Assembly (NCBI GenBank): GCA_965225735.1
Contig: CBDDBN010000027.1
Location: forward strand, 62,001-126,000
Length of the DNA: 64,000 bases
Origin: Denitrobaculum sp965225735
GTDB taxonomy: Bacteria; Pseudomonadota; Alphaproteobacteria; Kiloniellales; Kiloniellaceae
Reading direction: 5' to 3'
Part shown: positions 34,702-43,788 of the stretch, piece by piece
Numbering within the stretch: position 1 is the first letter of the stretch
Layout: every line of letters starts with the position of its first letter
Notes under the pieces: generated by a model
Seen by the model: the letters and a program-made list of their open reading frames with translations, nothing else
The model's database searches: none
What the model was told of the DNA's origin: nothing
Program-made: the position numbers and the translations under genes

Positions 34702-36090
34702 TTACTTCCGGCGCCAGGTGGTGGTGCCGGCCCCATCCTCAAGCACAATCCCCATGGCATCGAGCTGATCGCGAACTTCGTCCGCTCGGGCAAAGTCCTT
34801 GGCTTTCCGCGCTTCCGCGCGCTCGACGATCAGCCGCTCGATCTCGGCGGCATCATCGCCTCCGTCCCCCTGGAACCAAGTCTCCGGATCGCCTTCCAGC
34901 AATCCCATCAGACGGCCACCGGCCAAAAGTTCGCCCTTCAGCCTGGCGATCTCCGCCTCGTCTCTCGGCTCCGCCGTGACCGCCTTGTTCAGCGCGGTTC
35001 CAACTTCGTGCAGGGCTGCGAGCGCGAGCGGAGTGTTGATGTCGTCCTCGAGTGCTGAGACAACTGCCGACGGTGGCTGATTGCCGGCCGGTTCGATCTC
35101 ATCAACGGAACGGAGCGCACCATAAAGCCGGTCGAGCTGGCTCTTCGCCTCGGCAACCTTTTCTCGCGTGAAATCCAACGGTTGCCGATAATGCGCCGAC
35201 AACAGGGTCAGGCGCATGGCTTCACCGGATAACCCTTCGTCGCGGAGCTGGCGGACCGTAAAGAAGTTGCCAAGAGACTTGGACATCTTCTCGCCGTTCA
35301 CAACGACGTAGCCGTTGTGCATCCAGTAGTTCACAAAAGGCACACCATGCGCGCAGCTTGACTGCGCCAGTTCGTTCTCATGATGCGGAAAGGTCAGATC
35401 CAAACCGCCACCGTGGATGTCGAAGGTCTTGCCCAAATGCTCTTCCGACATAGCCGAGCACTCAATATGCCAACCCGGACGTCCCCGGCCCCAGGGGCTG
35501 TCCCATCCCGGTTGGTCATCGTTGCTGGGTTTCCAGAGAACAAAATCCGCCGGGTCTTTCTTGTAGGGCGCCACTTCCACGCGGGCGCCAGCAATCATGT
35601 CGTCTCGATTACGTCCCGAGAGCGCTCCGTAATTTGGCATTGAGGGCACATTGAATAGCACGTGCCCATCCGCGGCATAGGCGTGGCCCTTCTCAATCAA
35701 TTGCTCGCTGATAGCAATCATCTGGGCAATGTGGTCGGTCGCACGTGGCTCTACGCTTGGCGGCAGCGCGCCCAGCGCGGCCATATCTTCGTGATACGCC
35801 TGTGTCGTGCGGCTTGTGACACTTTCAATAGACTCACCGTTTGCCCGCGCTGCATCGATGATCTTGTCTTCGACGTCCGTGATGTTGCGGGCATAGGTGA
35901 CTTTGTCATCACCGTAAGTCCAACGCAGCAGGCGAAAGACGACATCAAAAACCACCACCGGCCTGGCATTGCCGATATGGGCGAAGTCGTAGACGGTCGG
36001 GCCACAGACATACATCCGTACATTTGACGGGTCGATCGGCTCAAAGCGCTGCTTTTCGCGTCCGAGCGTATTGTAAATCTGAATGGCCAT
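34702..36090 (-). CDS. cysS: Cysteine--tRNA ligase
   Basis: The 462-residue class I synthetase starts IQIYNTLGREKQRFEPI. The zinc-binding and HIGH region is VRMYVCGPTVYDFAHIGNARP, the metal/selectivity Cys and His residues occur in WHIECSAMSEEHLG and IHGGGLDLTFPHHENE, and the KMSKS loop is GEKMSKSLGNFF. It charges tRNA-Cys with cysteine. It is the last gene of a minus-strand group nadE-gltX-cysS, 83 bp after gltX. Confidence 0.98.
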   Translation of the reverse strand: MAIQIYNTLGREKQRFEPIDPSNVRMYVCGPTVYDFAHIGNARPVVVFDVVFRLLRWTYGDDKVTYARNITDVEDKIIDAARANGESIESVTSRTTQAYHEDMAALGALPPSVEPRATDHIAQMIAISEQLIEKGHAYAADGHVLFNVPSMPNYGALSGRNRDDMIAGARVEVAPYKKDPADFVLWKPSNDDQPGWDSPWGRGRPGWHIECSAMSEEHLGKTFDIHGGGLDLTFPHHENELAQSSCAHGVPFVNYWMHNGYVVVNGEKMSKSLGNFFTVRQLRDEGLSGEAMRLTLLSAHYRQPLDFTREKVAEAKSQLDRLYGALRSVDEIEPAGNQPPSAVVSALEDDINTPLALAALHEVGTALNKAVTAEPRDEAEIARLKGELLAGGRLMGLLEGDPETWFQGDGGDDAAEIERLIVERAEARKAKDFARADEVRDQLDAMGIVLEDGAGTTTWRRK

Positions 36091-36173
36091 AACTCACCGA
36101 AGGGGCTGATTGCTGCGACTGCGCGGGGGTTCCCGTTAGCTCGCGGGCAATATTCGGACTAGAGAGAGACAAG

Positions 36174-37496
36174 TCAAGCCGTCTCACCCCTCAAGCGGGC
36201 CTCCGCCCGCGTCCGCCCGATCAGAGGCAGCAGGACCTTAAGCTCGGGTCCATGATCCAAACCGGTCAGGGCGAGACGCAGCGGCATGAACAGCGCCTTG
36301 CCCTTCCGACCGCTCGAGGCCTTCAGCGCGCCGGTCAGGCTCCCCCAAGTCGTCTCATCCCAGGGTTCGGGCGGCAGCTGTTCGGCGGCGGAGCTGGTAA
36401 AATCTTCATCCTCGATCACCGGCGTGACGCTGCCGCGGCAGATATCATGCCAAAGCGTCGCATCACTCAGCTTGGTCAGGTTCGGTCGCACCGCATTCCA
36501 AAGCGCTTCGTCGAAATCGCTCGATAGCCTGTCTTTGATAGTCTCGAAATCCAGTTGATGCAGAACACGCGCATTGAGCAGTTCAAGTTCTTCCGGATCA
36601 AAACGCGGCGTACCGCGGCTAAAACGGGTGATATCGAAGCTGGCCGCCAATGCCGCCAGATCCGTGACCGGCTCGATGGGATCCGACGAACCCAGACGGG
36701 ACAAATAGCTGTTGAGGGTCATGGCCTCGAGGCCTGCCTCGCGCAACGACTGCAGGCTCAGACTGCCGAGCCGCTTCGAAAGCCCCTGCCCGCTGGCATC
36801 GGCGATCAACGGCAGATGAGCAAAGACGGGCACCGTCCCACCAAGGGCCGCAAAAAGCTGGACCTGAACCGCCGTATTGGAAACGTGATCCTCGCCGCGC
36901 AGGATATGCGTGACACCAAGTTCGATGTCGTCGACAACCGAAGAGAGCGTGTAAAGAGGCCGATCGTCCTCTCGGATCAAAACAGGGTCTGTGAGATGCG
37001 CCCCGTTGAAATGGACCGCGCCTCGGACAAGGTCCTCCCAGTCGATGTCTTCATGTTCGAGCTTGAAGCGCCAATGCGGCTTACGGCCTTCGGCTTCCAG
37101 TTTCGCGCGTTCTTCGTCGCTCAGCTTCAGTGCGCCGCGATCATAGATCGGCGGGCGTCCGGCCTGCAGCGCGATTTTTCTCTTAAGACCGAGTTCCTCG
37201 GGCGTTTCATAGCAAGGGTACAGCCGCCCATCAGCCCGCAGCTTGTCGGCAGCTAAGACATAGCGGTCCAGCCGCTCGGACTGCACCGCAATCTCGTCCC
37301 AGTCCAAACCCAGCCAACGGAGATCGTCCTTGATGGCTTCGGCGTATTCGTCACGGGAGCGCTCCGTATCCGTATCGTCGACGCGAAGCAGAAAGCTGCC
37401 GCCAGCCTGACGTGCCATCAGCCAATTCAGCAAAGCCGGACGCGCATTGCCGACATGAAGTAACCCCGTGGGACTAGGGGCAAAACGGACTTTCAT
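36174..37496 (-). CDS. gltX: Glutamate--tRNA ligase (short second-type GluRS)
   Basis: A 440-residue class I synthetase with the HIGH-type motif SPTGLLHVGNARPALLNWL, the domain SSVVDDIELGVTHILRGEDH and a KMSKS-like GLSKRLGSLSLQSL. The length is shorter than the 470-490 residues of canonical GluRS and fits the second GluRS of alphaproteobacteria (GluRS2). Two-GluRS organisms often also form Glu-tRNA-Gln for GatCAB. Which tRNA this copy charges cannot be read off; a second gltX outside the window is expected. It follows nadE by 15 bp. Confidence 0.94.
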   Translation of the reverse strand: MKVRFAPSPTGLLHVGNARPALLNWLMARQAGGSFLLRVDDTDTERSRDEYAEAIKDDLRWLGLDWDEIAVQSERLDRYVLAADKLRADGRLYPCYETPEELGLKRKIALQAGRPPIYDRGALKLSDEERAKLEAEGRKPHWRFKLEHEDIDWEDLVRGAVHFNGAHLTDPVLIREDDRPLYTLSSVVDDIELGVTHILRGEDHVSNTAVQVQLFAALGGTVPVFAHLPLIADASGQGLSKRLGSLSLQSLREAGLEAMTLNSYLSRLGSSDPIEPVTDLAALAASFDITRFSRGTPRFDPEELELLNARVLHQLDFETIKDRLSSDFDEALWNAVRPNLTKLSDATLWHDICRGSVTPVIEDEDFTSSAAEQLPPEPWDETTWGSLTGALKASSGRKGKALFMPLRLALTGLDHGPELKVLLPLIGRTRAEARLRGETA

Positions 37497-37511
37497 GACT
37501 TTGACCTTGCT

Positions 37512-39200
37512 TTACAGCGGACCTTTGAAGGCATTGGTGATGGGATAACGCCGGTCCCGACCGAAAGCGCGACGGGTAATCTTAACCCCGGGCGCAGCCT
37601 GGCGACGCTTGTATTCCGCCAACTCGAGCAACCGCCAGATCCGGTTCACCGTCTCGCGCTCGTGGCCACGGGCAACGATCTCATCGATCCCCGCCTCACC
37701 CTCGATCAGGCACTCCAAGATGTCGTCCAGCTTGTCGTAAGGCGGCAGACTGTCTTCGTCTTTCTGATCCGGCTTCAATTCGGCCGACGGCGGCTTGGTG
37801 ATGATCCGTTCCGGAACCACCCGGCCTGCTGGCCCTAGAAGCCCCTCGGCCCCAGATTGATTGCGCCAGCGCGAAAGCTCGAAAACCGTCGTCTTATAGA
37901 GGTCTTTCAGAACGTTATAGCCGCCGCACATATCGCCGTAGAGGGTCGCATAGCCAACAGAAACTTCCGATTTATTGCCGGTCGAAAGCACCATGTGACC
38001 AAGTTTATTGGACAACGCCATGAGCGTTAGGCCGCGCGCACGGGACTGGATGTTCTCCTCGGTAATGCCAGGCGCCGCGCCATTGAACAGAGGTTTGACC
38101 ATTCCATCGAAAGCTTCCATCGCCGGCTCGATACTCACGCTATCGAGCCGCACACTCAGAAGCTTTGCGGCCTCCGCGGCATCTTCCAACGACTCTTGAC
38201 TGGTATAGGGAGAAGGCATCATCAGGCAGTGCACACGATCAGGCCCAAGCGCATCCACGGCGATTGCCGCAGAGAGCGCAGAATCGATGCCACCAGAAAG
38301 ACCAAGGAGTACACCGGGAAACCGATTTTTTTCGACATAGTCGCGCAGACCGAGAACCAACGCGTTGTAGATCGTCTCCAGTTTTGGCGAAGGAGCGACT
38401 CGAGGCCCTTCCGCGCAATCCCAATCCCCATCCGCGTCACGCTTCCAATCGGTCAAAACCGTCGCTTCGCGAAACATGGAAAGCTGTATCCGCAGATCAT
38501 GTCCTTTGCTCAGCACATAAGACCCGCCGTCAAAAACCAGTTCGTCCTGACCGCCGACCTGATTGACGTAGATGACCGGCAGCTCCGTCTCGACAACCCT
38601 TGAGATGCCAAGCTGAAGACGCTCATCTTCCTTCTCGAGTTCGTAAGGAGAACCGTTGATGCAGATAAGAATCTCGGCCCCGGACTCAGCCAAACACTCG
38701 GCCACCTCTGGAAACCACATGTCTTCACAGACCATGACGCCGAGCCGCACATCCCGGAAGTTCATCGGGCCGTTCAGTGGACCAGCCGCAAAGAGCCTGA
38801 CCTCGTCGAATACCCCATAGTTCGGCAGTTCGTGCTTATAGCGCGTTCCAAGGATCTCACCGCCATCGATCAATACGGCAGCATTGAACACCTTACCTCG
38901 AAGGGGCGCACGCGCCGCACGGTCTTCGCGCCAAGGCGCACCGATCAAAAGACCAGGTCCGCCATCTGCCGTATCCGCCGCCAGAGCCTCAATCGCAGCA
39001 TCGACGCGGTCCAGAAACATCGGCTTGAGAACCAGGTCCTCCGCCGGATAACCGGTGATATACATTTCACTCGCGATCAGAAGATCGGCGCCTTGTGCCG
39101 CCGCCTCCGCGCGCGCCGAGCGGATTTTCGCGAGATTTCCCTCGATATCACCCAGCGTCGGGTTGAGCTGGGCCAGGCAGATTTTCAGAGCGTCAGTCAT
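37512..39200 (-). CDS. nadE: Glutamine-dependent NAD+ synthetase
   Basis: A 562-residue two-domain enzyme. The N-terminal nitrilase-type glutaminase has the Glu45-Lys122-Cys158 triad (SEMYITGYP, RYKHELPNYGVFDE, MVCEDMWFPE). The C-terminal synthetase domain has the PP-loop GLSGGIDSALSAAIAVDALG and STGNKSEVSVGYATLYGDM. It makes NAD+ from nicotinate adenine dinucleotide, ATP and glutamine. It heads the nadE-gltX-cysS group. The nicotinate phosphoribosyltransferase at 44294 acts earlier in the same salvage route. Confidence 0.97.
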   Translation of the reverse strand: MTDALKICLAQLNPTLGDIEGNLAKIRSARAEAAAQGADLLIASEMYITGYPAEDLVLKPMFLDRVDAAIEALAADTADGGPGLLIGAPWREDRAARAPLRGKVFNAAVLIDGGEILGTRYKHELPNYGVFDEVRLFAAGPLNGPMNFRDVRLGVMVCEDMWFPEVAECLAESGAEILICINGSPYELEKEDERLQLGISRVVETELPVIYVNQVGGQDELVFDGGSYVLSKGHDLRIQLSMFREATVLTDWKRDADGDWDCAEGPRVAPSPKLETIYNALVLGLRDYVEKNRFPGVLLGLSGGIDSALSAAIAVDALGPDRVHCLMMPSPYTSQESLEDAAEAAKLLSVRLDSVSIEPAMEAFDGMVKPLFNGAAPGITEENIQSRARGLTLMALSNKLGHMVLSTGNKSEVSVGYATLYGDMCGGYNVLKDLYKTTVFELSRWRNQSGAEGLLGPAGRVVPERIITKPPSAELKPDQKDEDSLPPYDKLDDILECLIEGEAGIDEIVARGHERETVNRIWRLLELAEYKRRQAAPGVKITRRAFGRDRRYPITNAFKGPL

Positions 39201-39270
39201 GCCTGTTTACTTAGCCTCACGGGGAGAACACGGCAAGGATCAGAACAGCGTTAGACGAGTGACTTTATGG

Positions 39271-40002
39271 TTAAAGCGCCGTCAAACCATGGGTCTCGAG
39301 GATTTCTATGAGCATTTTACCGCTCCCCTCACGGTGTTCGCGGTGAATACGGCTCGCCGCCTCGCCGTCGCCACGACGCAGAGCGTCCAACAATGCTGCG
39401 TGATCTGCACTCGACTGCGTCGGTTTGGGGCGGAGCCGGAGCGTGATCATCCGAACCCGATGAGCTTGATCCCAGTAGGTGCCAACCAGGGTACGCAGCC
39501 GGCGATTACCGCAGAATTCCACCAACAGCATATGGAAGCGTTCATCGGCATCGGCCCAGGCCCGGAGATCTCCCTCCTCCAACGCCGCATCCATATCGGC
39601 GACCGCCTGCTCCAGGCGTAGGTTTTGTGGGTCGGTCAAGCCCTTTCGAGCGACAGATTCTGCCGCAACAGTCTCCAGACCGGTCAGGATTTCGTAGATC
39701 TCCCGCATATCCTCGCCGGAAACCGGCAGAACGCGCATACCATGCCGCGGGCGCACTTCGACCAATCCCTCATTGGCCAGGCGCACCAATGCCTCACGGA
39801 CCGGAGTACGGCTCATTCCAAGCGCTTCTGCGATCTCTTGCTCTGTCGCCTGCAGGCCGGCGGAAACTTCGTTGTCGAGGATCTTCCGCCGCAACAGAGC
39901 ATAAGCCTGGTCAGAATAGGACTGGCGCCGTCCCTGCTCGACAGGCGTCTGGGATTCTGTGCTGGAAAGCACCCGCTTCAGACCTGCCAAATCACTGACC
40001 AT
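39271..40002 (-). CDS. GntR family transcriptional regulator (FCD subfamily)
   Basis: The 243-residue regulator has a GntR winged helix (SYSDQAYALLRRKILDNEV, ALGMSRTPVREALVRLANEGLV) and an FCD domain (DADERFHMLLVEFCGNRRL, with the later SSADHAALLDAL-RGD). It is the last gene of the leftward cluster SMP-30, IPMDH-like, Gfo/Idh/MocA, GntR and probably regulates it through the inverted repeat at 43371-43402. Effector likely a sugar acid (inference). Confidence 0.92.
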   Translation of the reverse strand: MVSDLAGLKRVLSSTESQTPVEQGRRQSYSDQAYALLRRKILDNEVSAGLQATEQEIAEALGMSRTPVREALVRLANEGLVEVRPRHGMRVLPVSGEDMREIYEILTGLETVAAESVARKGLTDPQNLRLEQAVADMDAALEEGDLRAWADADERFHMLLVEFCGNRRLRTLVGTYWDQAHRVRMITLRLRPKPTQSSADHAALLDALRRGDGEAASRIHREHREGSGKMLIEILETHGLTAL

Positions 40003-40022
40003 TCAAGACCTCTCGACCGCTT

Positions 40023-41063
40023 CTATAGTATCACTCGCTTTCCCAGCTCACTCGAACTATAGGCGGCTTCCTCGATTCGGATATTCGTTAAATAGTCTCT
40101 CGCACGGTTCATAACCGGCGCACCGCTCTTCAGGTGCTCGACGACGTGCCGTTGAAGCGCATAGACACAGTCGCCGCCGAAGTTCTGATCCTGCCAATCA
40201 TACTCGACCTGGCGCTCCTCGTTTTCACCGTGACGCCGCAAAAACAAGTCGCCGTCACCGCTCAGCCGCAGGCTGCCTTCAGATCCTTCCAGCAACATCT
40301 CGCCCATCGTCAGACGACGGTTCTTAGCCGGGTGATCCGCCAGACGATTCCCATCGAACAGACCCGTCGCACCGTTCTCAAACTCAAACAGCATCAACCC
40401 AGAATCTTCGCCCTTAATCGCGGGATTCAAGCGCTTGAGCGCCGCTGTTACAGAGCGGACTTCACCAAAGAGATAGCGGAATACGTCGATCAGATGGATG
40501 GCGGTCTCGTGCACCAAAAACCTTGGCATATCTTGAAAGTAAGGCTGACGAGCAAGATAGGCTTCTGGACCCTGGCCATCACCGGGCCTCAGTCGGAAAG
40601 ATACCTGATAGATTTCGCCAAGAGCACCCGTATCCAGTTGCCTTTTGATCTCGCCATACCAGGGCTGAAAGCGAAAATTCTCGTGTATGATTAGGGGTGT
40701 ATCCACCTCTTCCATCATCGCGGTGGCCTGCTCGGCTTCATCGAGACTTGGCGTAAAAGGCTTCTGACAAATGACGGGAATTCGCCGTGCGGCAGCCTGT
40801 TCGATGTAACTGAGATGCGTGCCCGGCGGTGTAATAATGTCGACAAGATCTGGCTTCACCTGATCCAGCATGATGGCGAAGTCGGTAAAGACCCGCGCGA
40901 TGTCAAACTTGTCCGCGATCTTTTGAGCGTTCGCCTCAGTCTTATTGCAGATCGCGGCCAGATCCACATCGAGCCGACGCCAGGCCTCATACTGGAACTG
41001 GCTGAAGTATCCCGCTCCGACACAAGCGACCCGGATTTTTTTCTCCTGGGAATCCATGCTCAC
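40023..41063 (-). CDS. Gfo/Idh/MocA family oxidoreductase
   Basis: A 346-residue dehydrogenase with the N-terminal Rossmann motif IRVACVGAGYFSQFQYEAW, the family Lys in CQKPFTPSLDEAEQA (around 100) and a C-terminal GFO/IDH domain. It overlaps the upstream IPMDH-like gene by 4 bp (ATGA), so the two are coupled. Family members oxidise sugars, inositols or related alcohols with NAD(P). The exact substrate is unknown. Confidence 0.93.
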   Translation of the reverse strand: MSMDSQEKKIRVACVGAGYFSQFQYEAWRRLDVDLAAICNKTEANAQKIADKFDIARVFTDFAIMLDQVKPDLVDIITPPGTHLSYIEQAAARRIPVICQKPFTPSLDEAEQATAMMEEVDTPLIIHENFRFQPWYGEIKRQLDTGALGEIYQVSFRLRPGDGQGPEAYLARQPYFQDMPRFLVHETAIHLIDVFRYLFGEVRSVTAALKRLNPAIKGEDSGLMLFEFENGATGLFDGNRLADHPAKNRRLTMGEMLLEGSEGSLRLSGDGDLFLRRHGENEERQVEYDWQDQNFGGDCVYALQRHVVEHLKSGAPVMNRARDYLTNIRIEEAAYSSSELGKRVIL

Positions 41064-42196
41064 GCCTGCTCCGCCACCCGTGCAAGATCGACCGTATCGA
41101 TAACCTCATCGACCGCTTTTAGGACCGCATTTGTTACAATGCGTGTGCCACTTTCGCCGCCTAGTTCAAAGGGAACGAGCTTGCCGCCAGAAAAGGCGTG
41201 ATCTACCGCGGCCGTCAGCAGAGATGCTGCCTTGCCGTAGGCGGCGTGACCGTGCTTATCGCCCAGCCAATCGAGCATCATCGCCGCTGAGAGGAACATA
41301 GCCGTCGGGTTTGCCTTGCCACTGCCTACAATGTCCGGCGCGCTGCCATGACAGGGTTGGAAGACGGCATGGTTGTCCCCGACATCCGCTGAGGGCGCCA
41401 TTCCCATCCCGCCGATGAGCGCCGCACCCAAGTCCGACAGGATATCGCCAAACATGTTTTCAGTAACCGCAACGTCGTAGACCCAAGGATTACGAACCAG
41501 GTTCAATGCCATGGCATCGACATAGGCGTAATCCGCGATCATGTCGGGGCTCAAGGCGGCGCGTTGGTCGAAAATGCTGCGGAAAAATGCGAAGGACGAA
41601 AAAACGTTTGCCTTATCCACGCAGGTAACACGGCCTTCGTGACCAGCCGCCCTACGCTTTCGCGCCAACGCGAAGGAAAAGTCGAATAGCTTTTCCGAAA
41701 CCTCGCGCGTAATCACCATGGTATCGCGTGCTTCGCGATCATCGATGACCTCCCCTTTGCCATGGGACGCGAAGAGGCCTTCGGTCGACTCTCGAATGAG
41801 AACGAAATCCAGCGATTGCGCCCGAGGGTCCGCCAGAGGCCCAGGCAAACCAGGAATCGACCGTACGGGCCGGACTCCGGCATAAAGTCCCAGATCGAAG
41901 CGGATATCCAACTGCGGAGCGATCTCAGTCCCATCTGGATAGCGAATGTCAGGCATGCCCATAGCCGCCAGGAGAATTGCGTCCGCTTTGCGGGCGATCT
42001 CAAGACTTTCCGCCGGCAAAGCGTCGCCGTGATCGCGATAACAGGCGGCGCCGGCCGCTGCTTCCTCAAAGGAAAGAGAGATATCGCCAACGCGCGAAAC
42101 CACGGCATCAACCACCTCAAGACAAGGCGCCATCACTTCAGGGCCAATTCCGTCACCCGGAAGGACCGCAATCGTCAGAGAATTAGAACCAGACAT
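41060..42196 (-). CDS. Isocitrate/isopropylmalate dehydrogenase family protein
   Basis: A 378-residue NAD-linked beta-decarboxylating dehydrogenase: IAVLPGDGIGPEVM at the N terminus, RESTEGLFA, the catalytic Lys in VTCVDKANVFSSF, ENMFGDILSDLGAALIGGMG and CHGSAPDIVGSGKANPTAMFL. A catabolic setting (GntR, lactonase, Gfo/Idh) rather than leu genes suggests a tartrate/malate-type or related hydroxy-acid dehydrogenase instead of leucine synthesis LeuB. Its substrate is not settled by sequence. Confidence 0.93.
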   Translation of the reverse strand: MSGSNSLTIAVLPGDGIGPEVMAPCLEVVDAVVSRVGDISLSFEEAAAGAACYRDHGDALPAESLEIARKADAILLAAMGMPDIRYPDGTEIAPQLDIRFDLGLYAGVRPVRSIPGLPGPLADPRAQSLDFVLIRESTEGLFASHGKGEVIDDREARDTMVITREVSEKLFDFSFALARKRRAAGHEGRVTCVDKANVFSSFAFFRSIFDQRAALSPDMIADYAYVDAMALNLVRNPWVYDVAVTENMFGDILSDLGAALIGGMGMAPSADVGDNHAVFQPCHGSAPDIVGSGKANPTAMFLSAAMMLDWLGDKHGHAAYGKAASLLTAAVDHAFSGGKLVPFELGGESGTRIVTNAVLKAVDEVIDTVDLARVAEQA

Positions 42197-42295
42197 TAAA
42201 ACCTCTCAGACATCATGGCGTCTCTCGGCCGCTGCCTTACAACGCGGCCAACTGCGGCAACCCCAGGCCGCATTTCAAAATCACCCATTTTCACA

Positions 42296-43252
42296 TCAAA
42301 AATCCCAGTGAGACGGCGCGTAGCCCGGCACCGGCGATTCATACACAGCAATGGCATCCCCCAAGAGGCATCCCAGATAGATACGAGTCAAATCAGGTCC
42401 ACCGAAAGCGAGGCTGGAAATGTTTTTCAGTCGGTCACCCTTGCAGACATCCAGATGCGGCCGTCCCATCGATCCGTCTTGGAAGGCTGCTTCGACCCAT
42501 TCAAGATGGGCCGCGTCATTGTCTTCAAGCATCACCTGCTGTTCGCCGTCGGCCGAAATCCGAATGACGCGGTTGCTGACGATACTGGTGATCCAGATCC
42601 CCCCTTCCCGGTCAAAGGTCAGACCATCTGGAAAGGTGCCCGCGCCAAACTCCGCAACCGTCGTCTTGTTTGATAGGCTGCCATCCGATGCAATATCGAA
42701 GCTGGAAAGACGGCGCGCAAAGGTTTCGTTCACAAAAAGACGCTCACCATCGGGATGCACGACACATTCGTTGGTGTACCCCAGGTTATCTGCAACGATC
42801 CGCGCCTCTCCCTGCTCAACCAACACTACAAAGCCATCGGCAACATCGCCGCGATACCCTAAGCTCCTTGGAACCTGGCGCGTGCTAACGGTGATCCAGA
42901 CCCGACCTTTGCTATCGAGATGCACGTAGTTGGTGGGCGGCAGAGTAGCGCCATCGAGTTCCAGCAGATAGGGCGTCAGAGCCCCATCGCTGCTCAGCCG
43001 ATAGACCCCGCCATCCTCAGGCCCAAGGTGCGCCAGAAGATAAGAGCCATCCGCCTGCCGGCAAATGCCGTTCGGCCTCACCTCCGGGCTGCCCGTTCCC
43101 GCGATCAGATCAACCTTGCCGCCTTCTGGCGACAACAACGTGACTCCGCCGTCCCAATTCGATGCGTGAACCCGCCCATCGGAGGTGCAAAGAACACACT
43201 CGGGCCGCCTCAAACCCTCCCCGATAAAGCCAAGGAACTTCAATTCAGACAT
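42296..43252 (-). CDS. SMP-30/gluconolactonase family lactonase-like protein
   Basis: The 318-residue six-bladed beta-propeller protein of the SMP-30/LRE group contains GEGLRRPECVLCTSDGRVHA, the calcium-site type Glu, RPNGICRQADGSYLLA, YTNECVVHPDGERLFVNETF and FPDGLTFDREGGIWIT. Family members hydrolyse sugar lactones. It is the first gene of the leftward cluster, 100 bp before the IPMDH-like gene. The expected pathway step is opening of a lactone made by a dehydrogenase such as the Gfo/Idh protein. Confidence 0.93.
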   Translation of the reverse strand: MSELKFLGFIGEGLRRPECVLCTSDGRVHASNWDGGVTLLSPEGGKVDLIAGTGSPEVRPNGICRQADGSYLLAHLGPEDGGVYRLSSDGALTPYLLELDGATLPPTNYVHLDSKGRVWITVSTRQVPRSLGYRGDVADGFVVLVEQGEARIVADNLGYTNECVVHPDGERLFVNETFARRLSSFDIASDGSLSNKTTVAEFGAGTFPDGLTFDREGGIWITSIVSNRVIRISADGEQQVMLEDNDAAHLEWVEAAFQDGSMGRPHLDVCKGDRLKNISSLAFGGPDLTRIYLGCLLGDAIAVYESPVPGYAPSHWDF

Positions 43253-43370
43253 AACCTAAACAGATCCGTATGATGTCTCTTTGGGCTGAAAGCTCGGAAA
43301 AAAGCGATTCGCTGCAGCTTTCAACAGCCACGACGCTTGGTTTTGACTCTCGTCACCTTGCAATCAACAA

Positions 43371-43402
43371 TTAATGCATACATTATCTTATGCATTAATG
43401 CA
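43371..43402. promoter_or_regulatory. Inverted repeat, candidate GntR operator for the sugar-acid-like cluster
   Basis: TTAATGCATA (43371-43380), an 8-bp spacer and TATGCATTAA (43389-43398) form a perfect repeat. The right half overlaps a 12-bp perfect palindrome TGCATTAATGCA (43391-43402). It sits between the divergent SMP-30 and ABM genes, so one site could control both. The GntR protein of the cluster is the likely binder. Confidence 0.6.
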
Positions 43403-43475
43403 CGACAAAAAAACTGTGCAATTTCAGACACAGCTCGAATAGGCCGAGCCGCCAGTAATTTAGGAGAGAAACGAG

Positions 43476-43760
43476 ATGTTTGTGATCACCGTTGTTTTCG
43501 AAGTGCGCCCGGAATGCGCGGAAGACTTTTCTGACGCGGTACAGGCCCAGGCCCGCAACTCCGTTGATAACGAGACCGACTGCCATCTCTTCGACGTTTG
43601 CCGCGACGCGGCGCGACCGGATCGATTTTTCCTATACGAACTCTACAGTGATAAGGCAGCTTTCGACGAACACCTCAAGAGCGCTCACTTCCTCGATTTC
43701 GATCAGAAAGTGGCTGATATGGTGGTTTCGAAGTCGGTGGAAAGCTGGAACAAGCTCTGA
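43476..43760 (+). CDS. Antibiotic biosynthesis monooxygenase (ABM) family protein
   Basis: A 94-residue ferredoxin-like alpha+beta protein: MFVITVVFEVRPECAEDF, then NSVDNETDCHLFDVCRD, the typical FFLYELYSDKAAFDEHLKSAHF and VADMVVSKSVE. ABM-domain proteins include quinol monooxygenases, LsrG-type isomerases and other small enzymes. The start has TTTAGGAGAGAAACGAG. It diverges from the SMP-30-led cluster across the shared operator and may take part in the same pathway; no reaction is assigned. Confidence 0.93.
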   Translation: MFVITVVFEVRPECAEDFSDAVQAQARNSVDNETDCHLFDVCRDAARPDRFFLYELYSDKAAFDEHLKSAHFLDFDQKVADMVVSKSVESWNKL

Positions 43761-43788
43761 ATGAGTGATTCGAGCCCCATTGCGAGTG

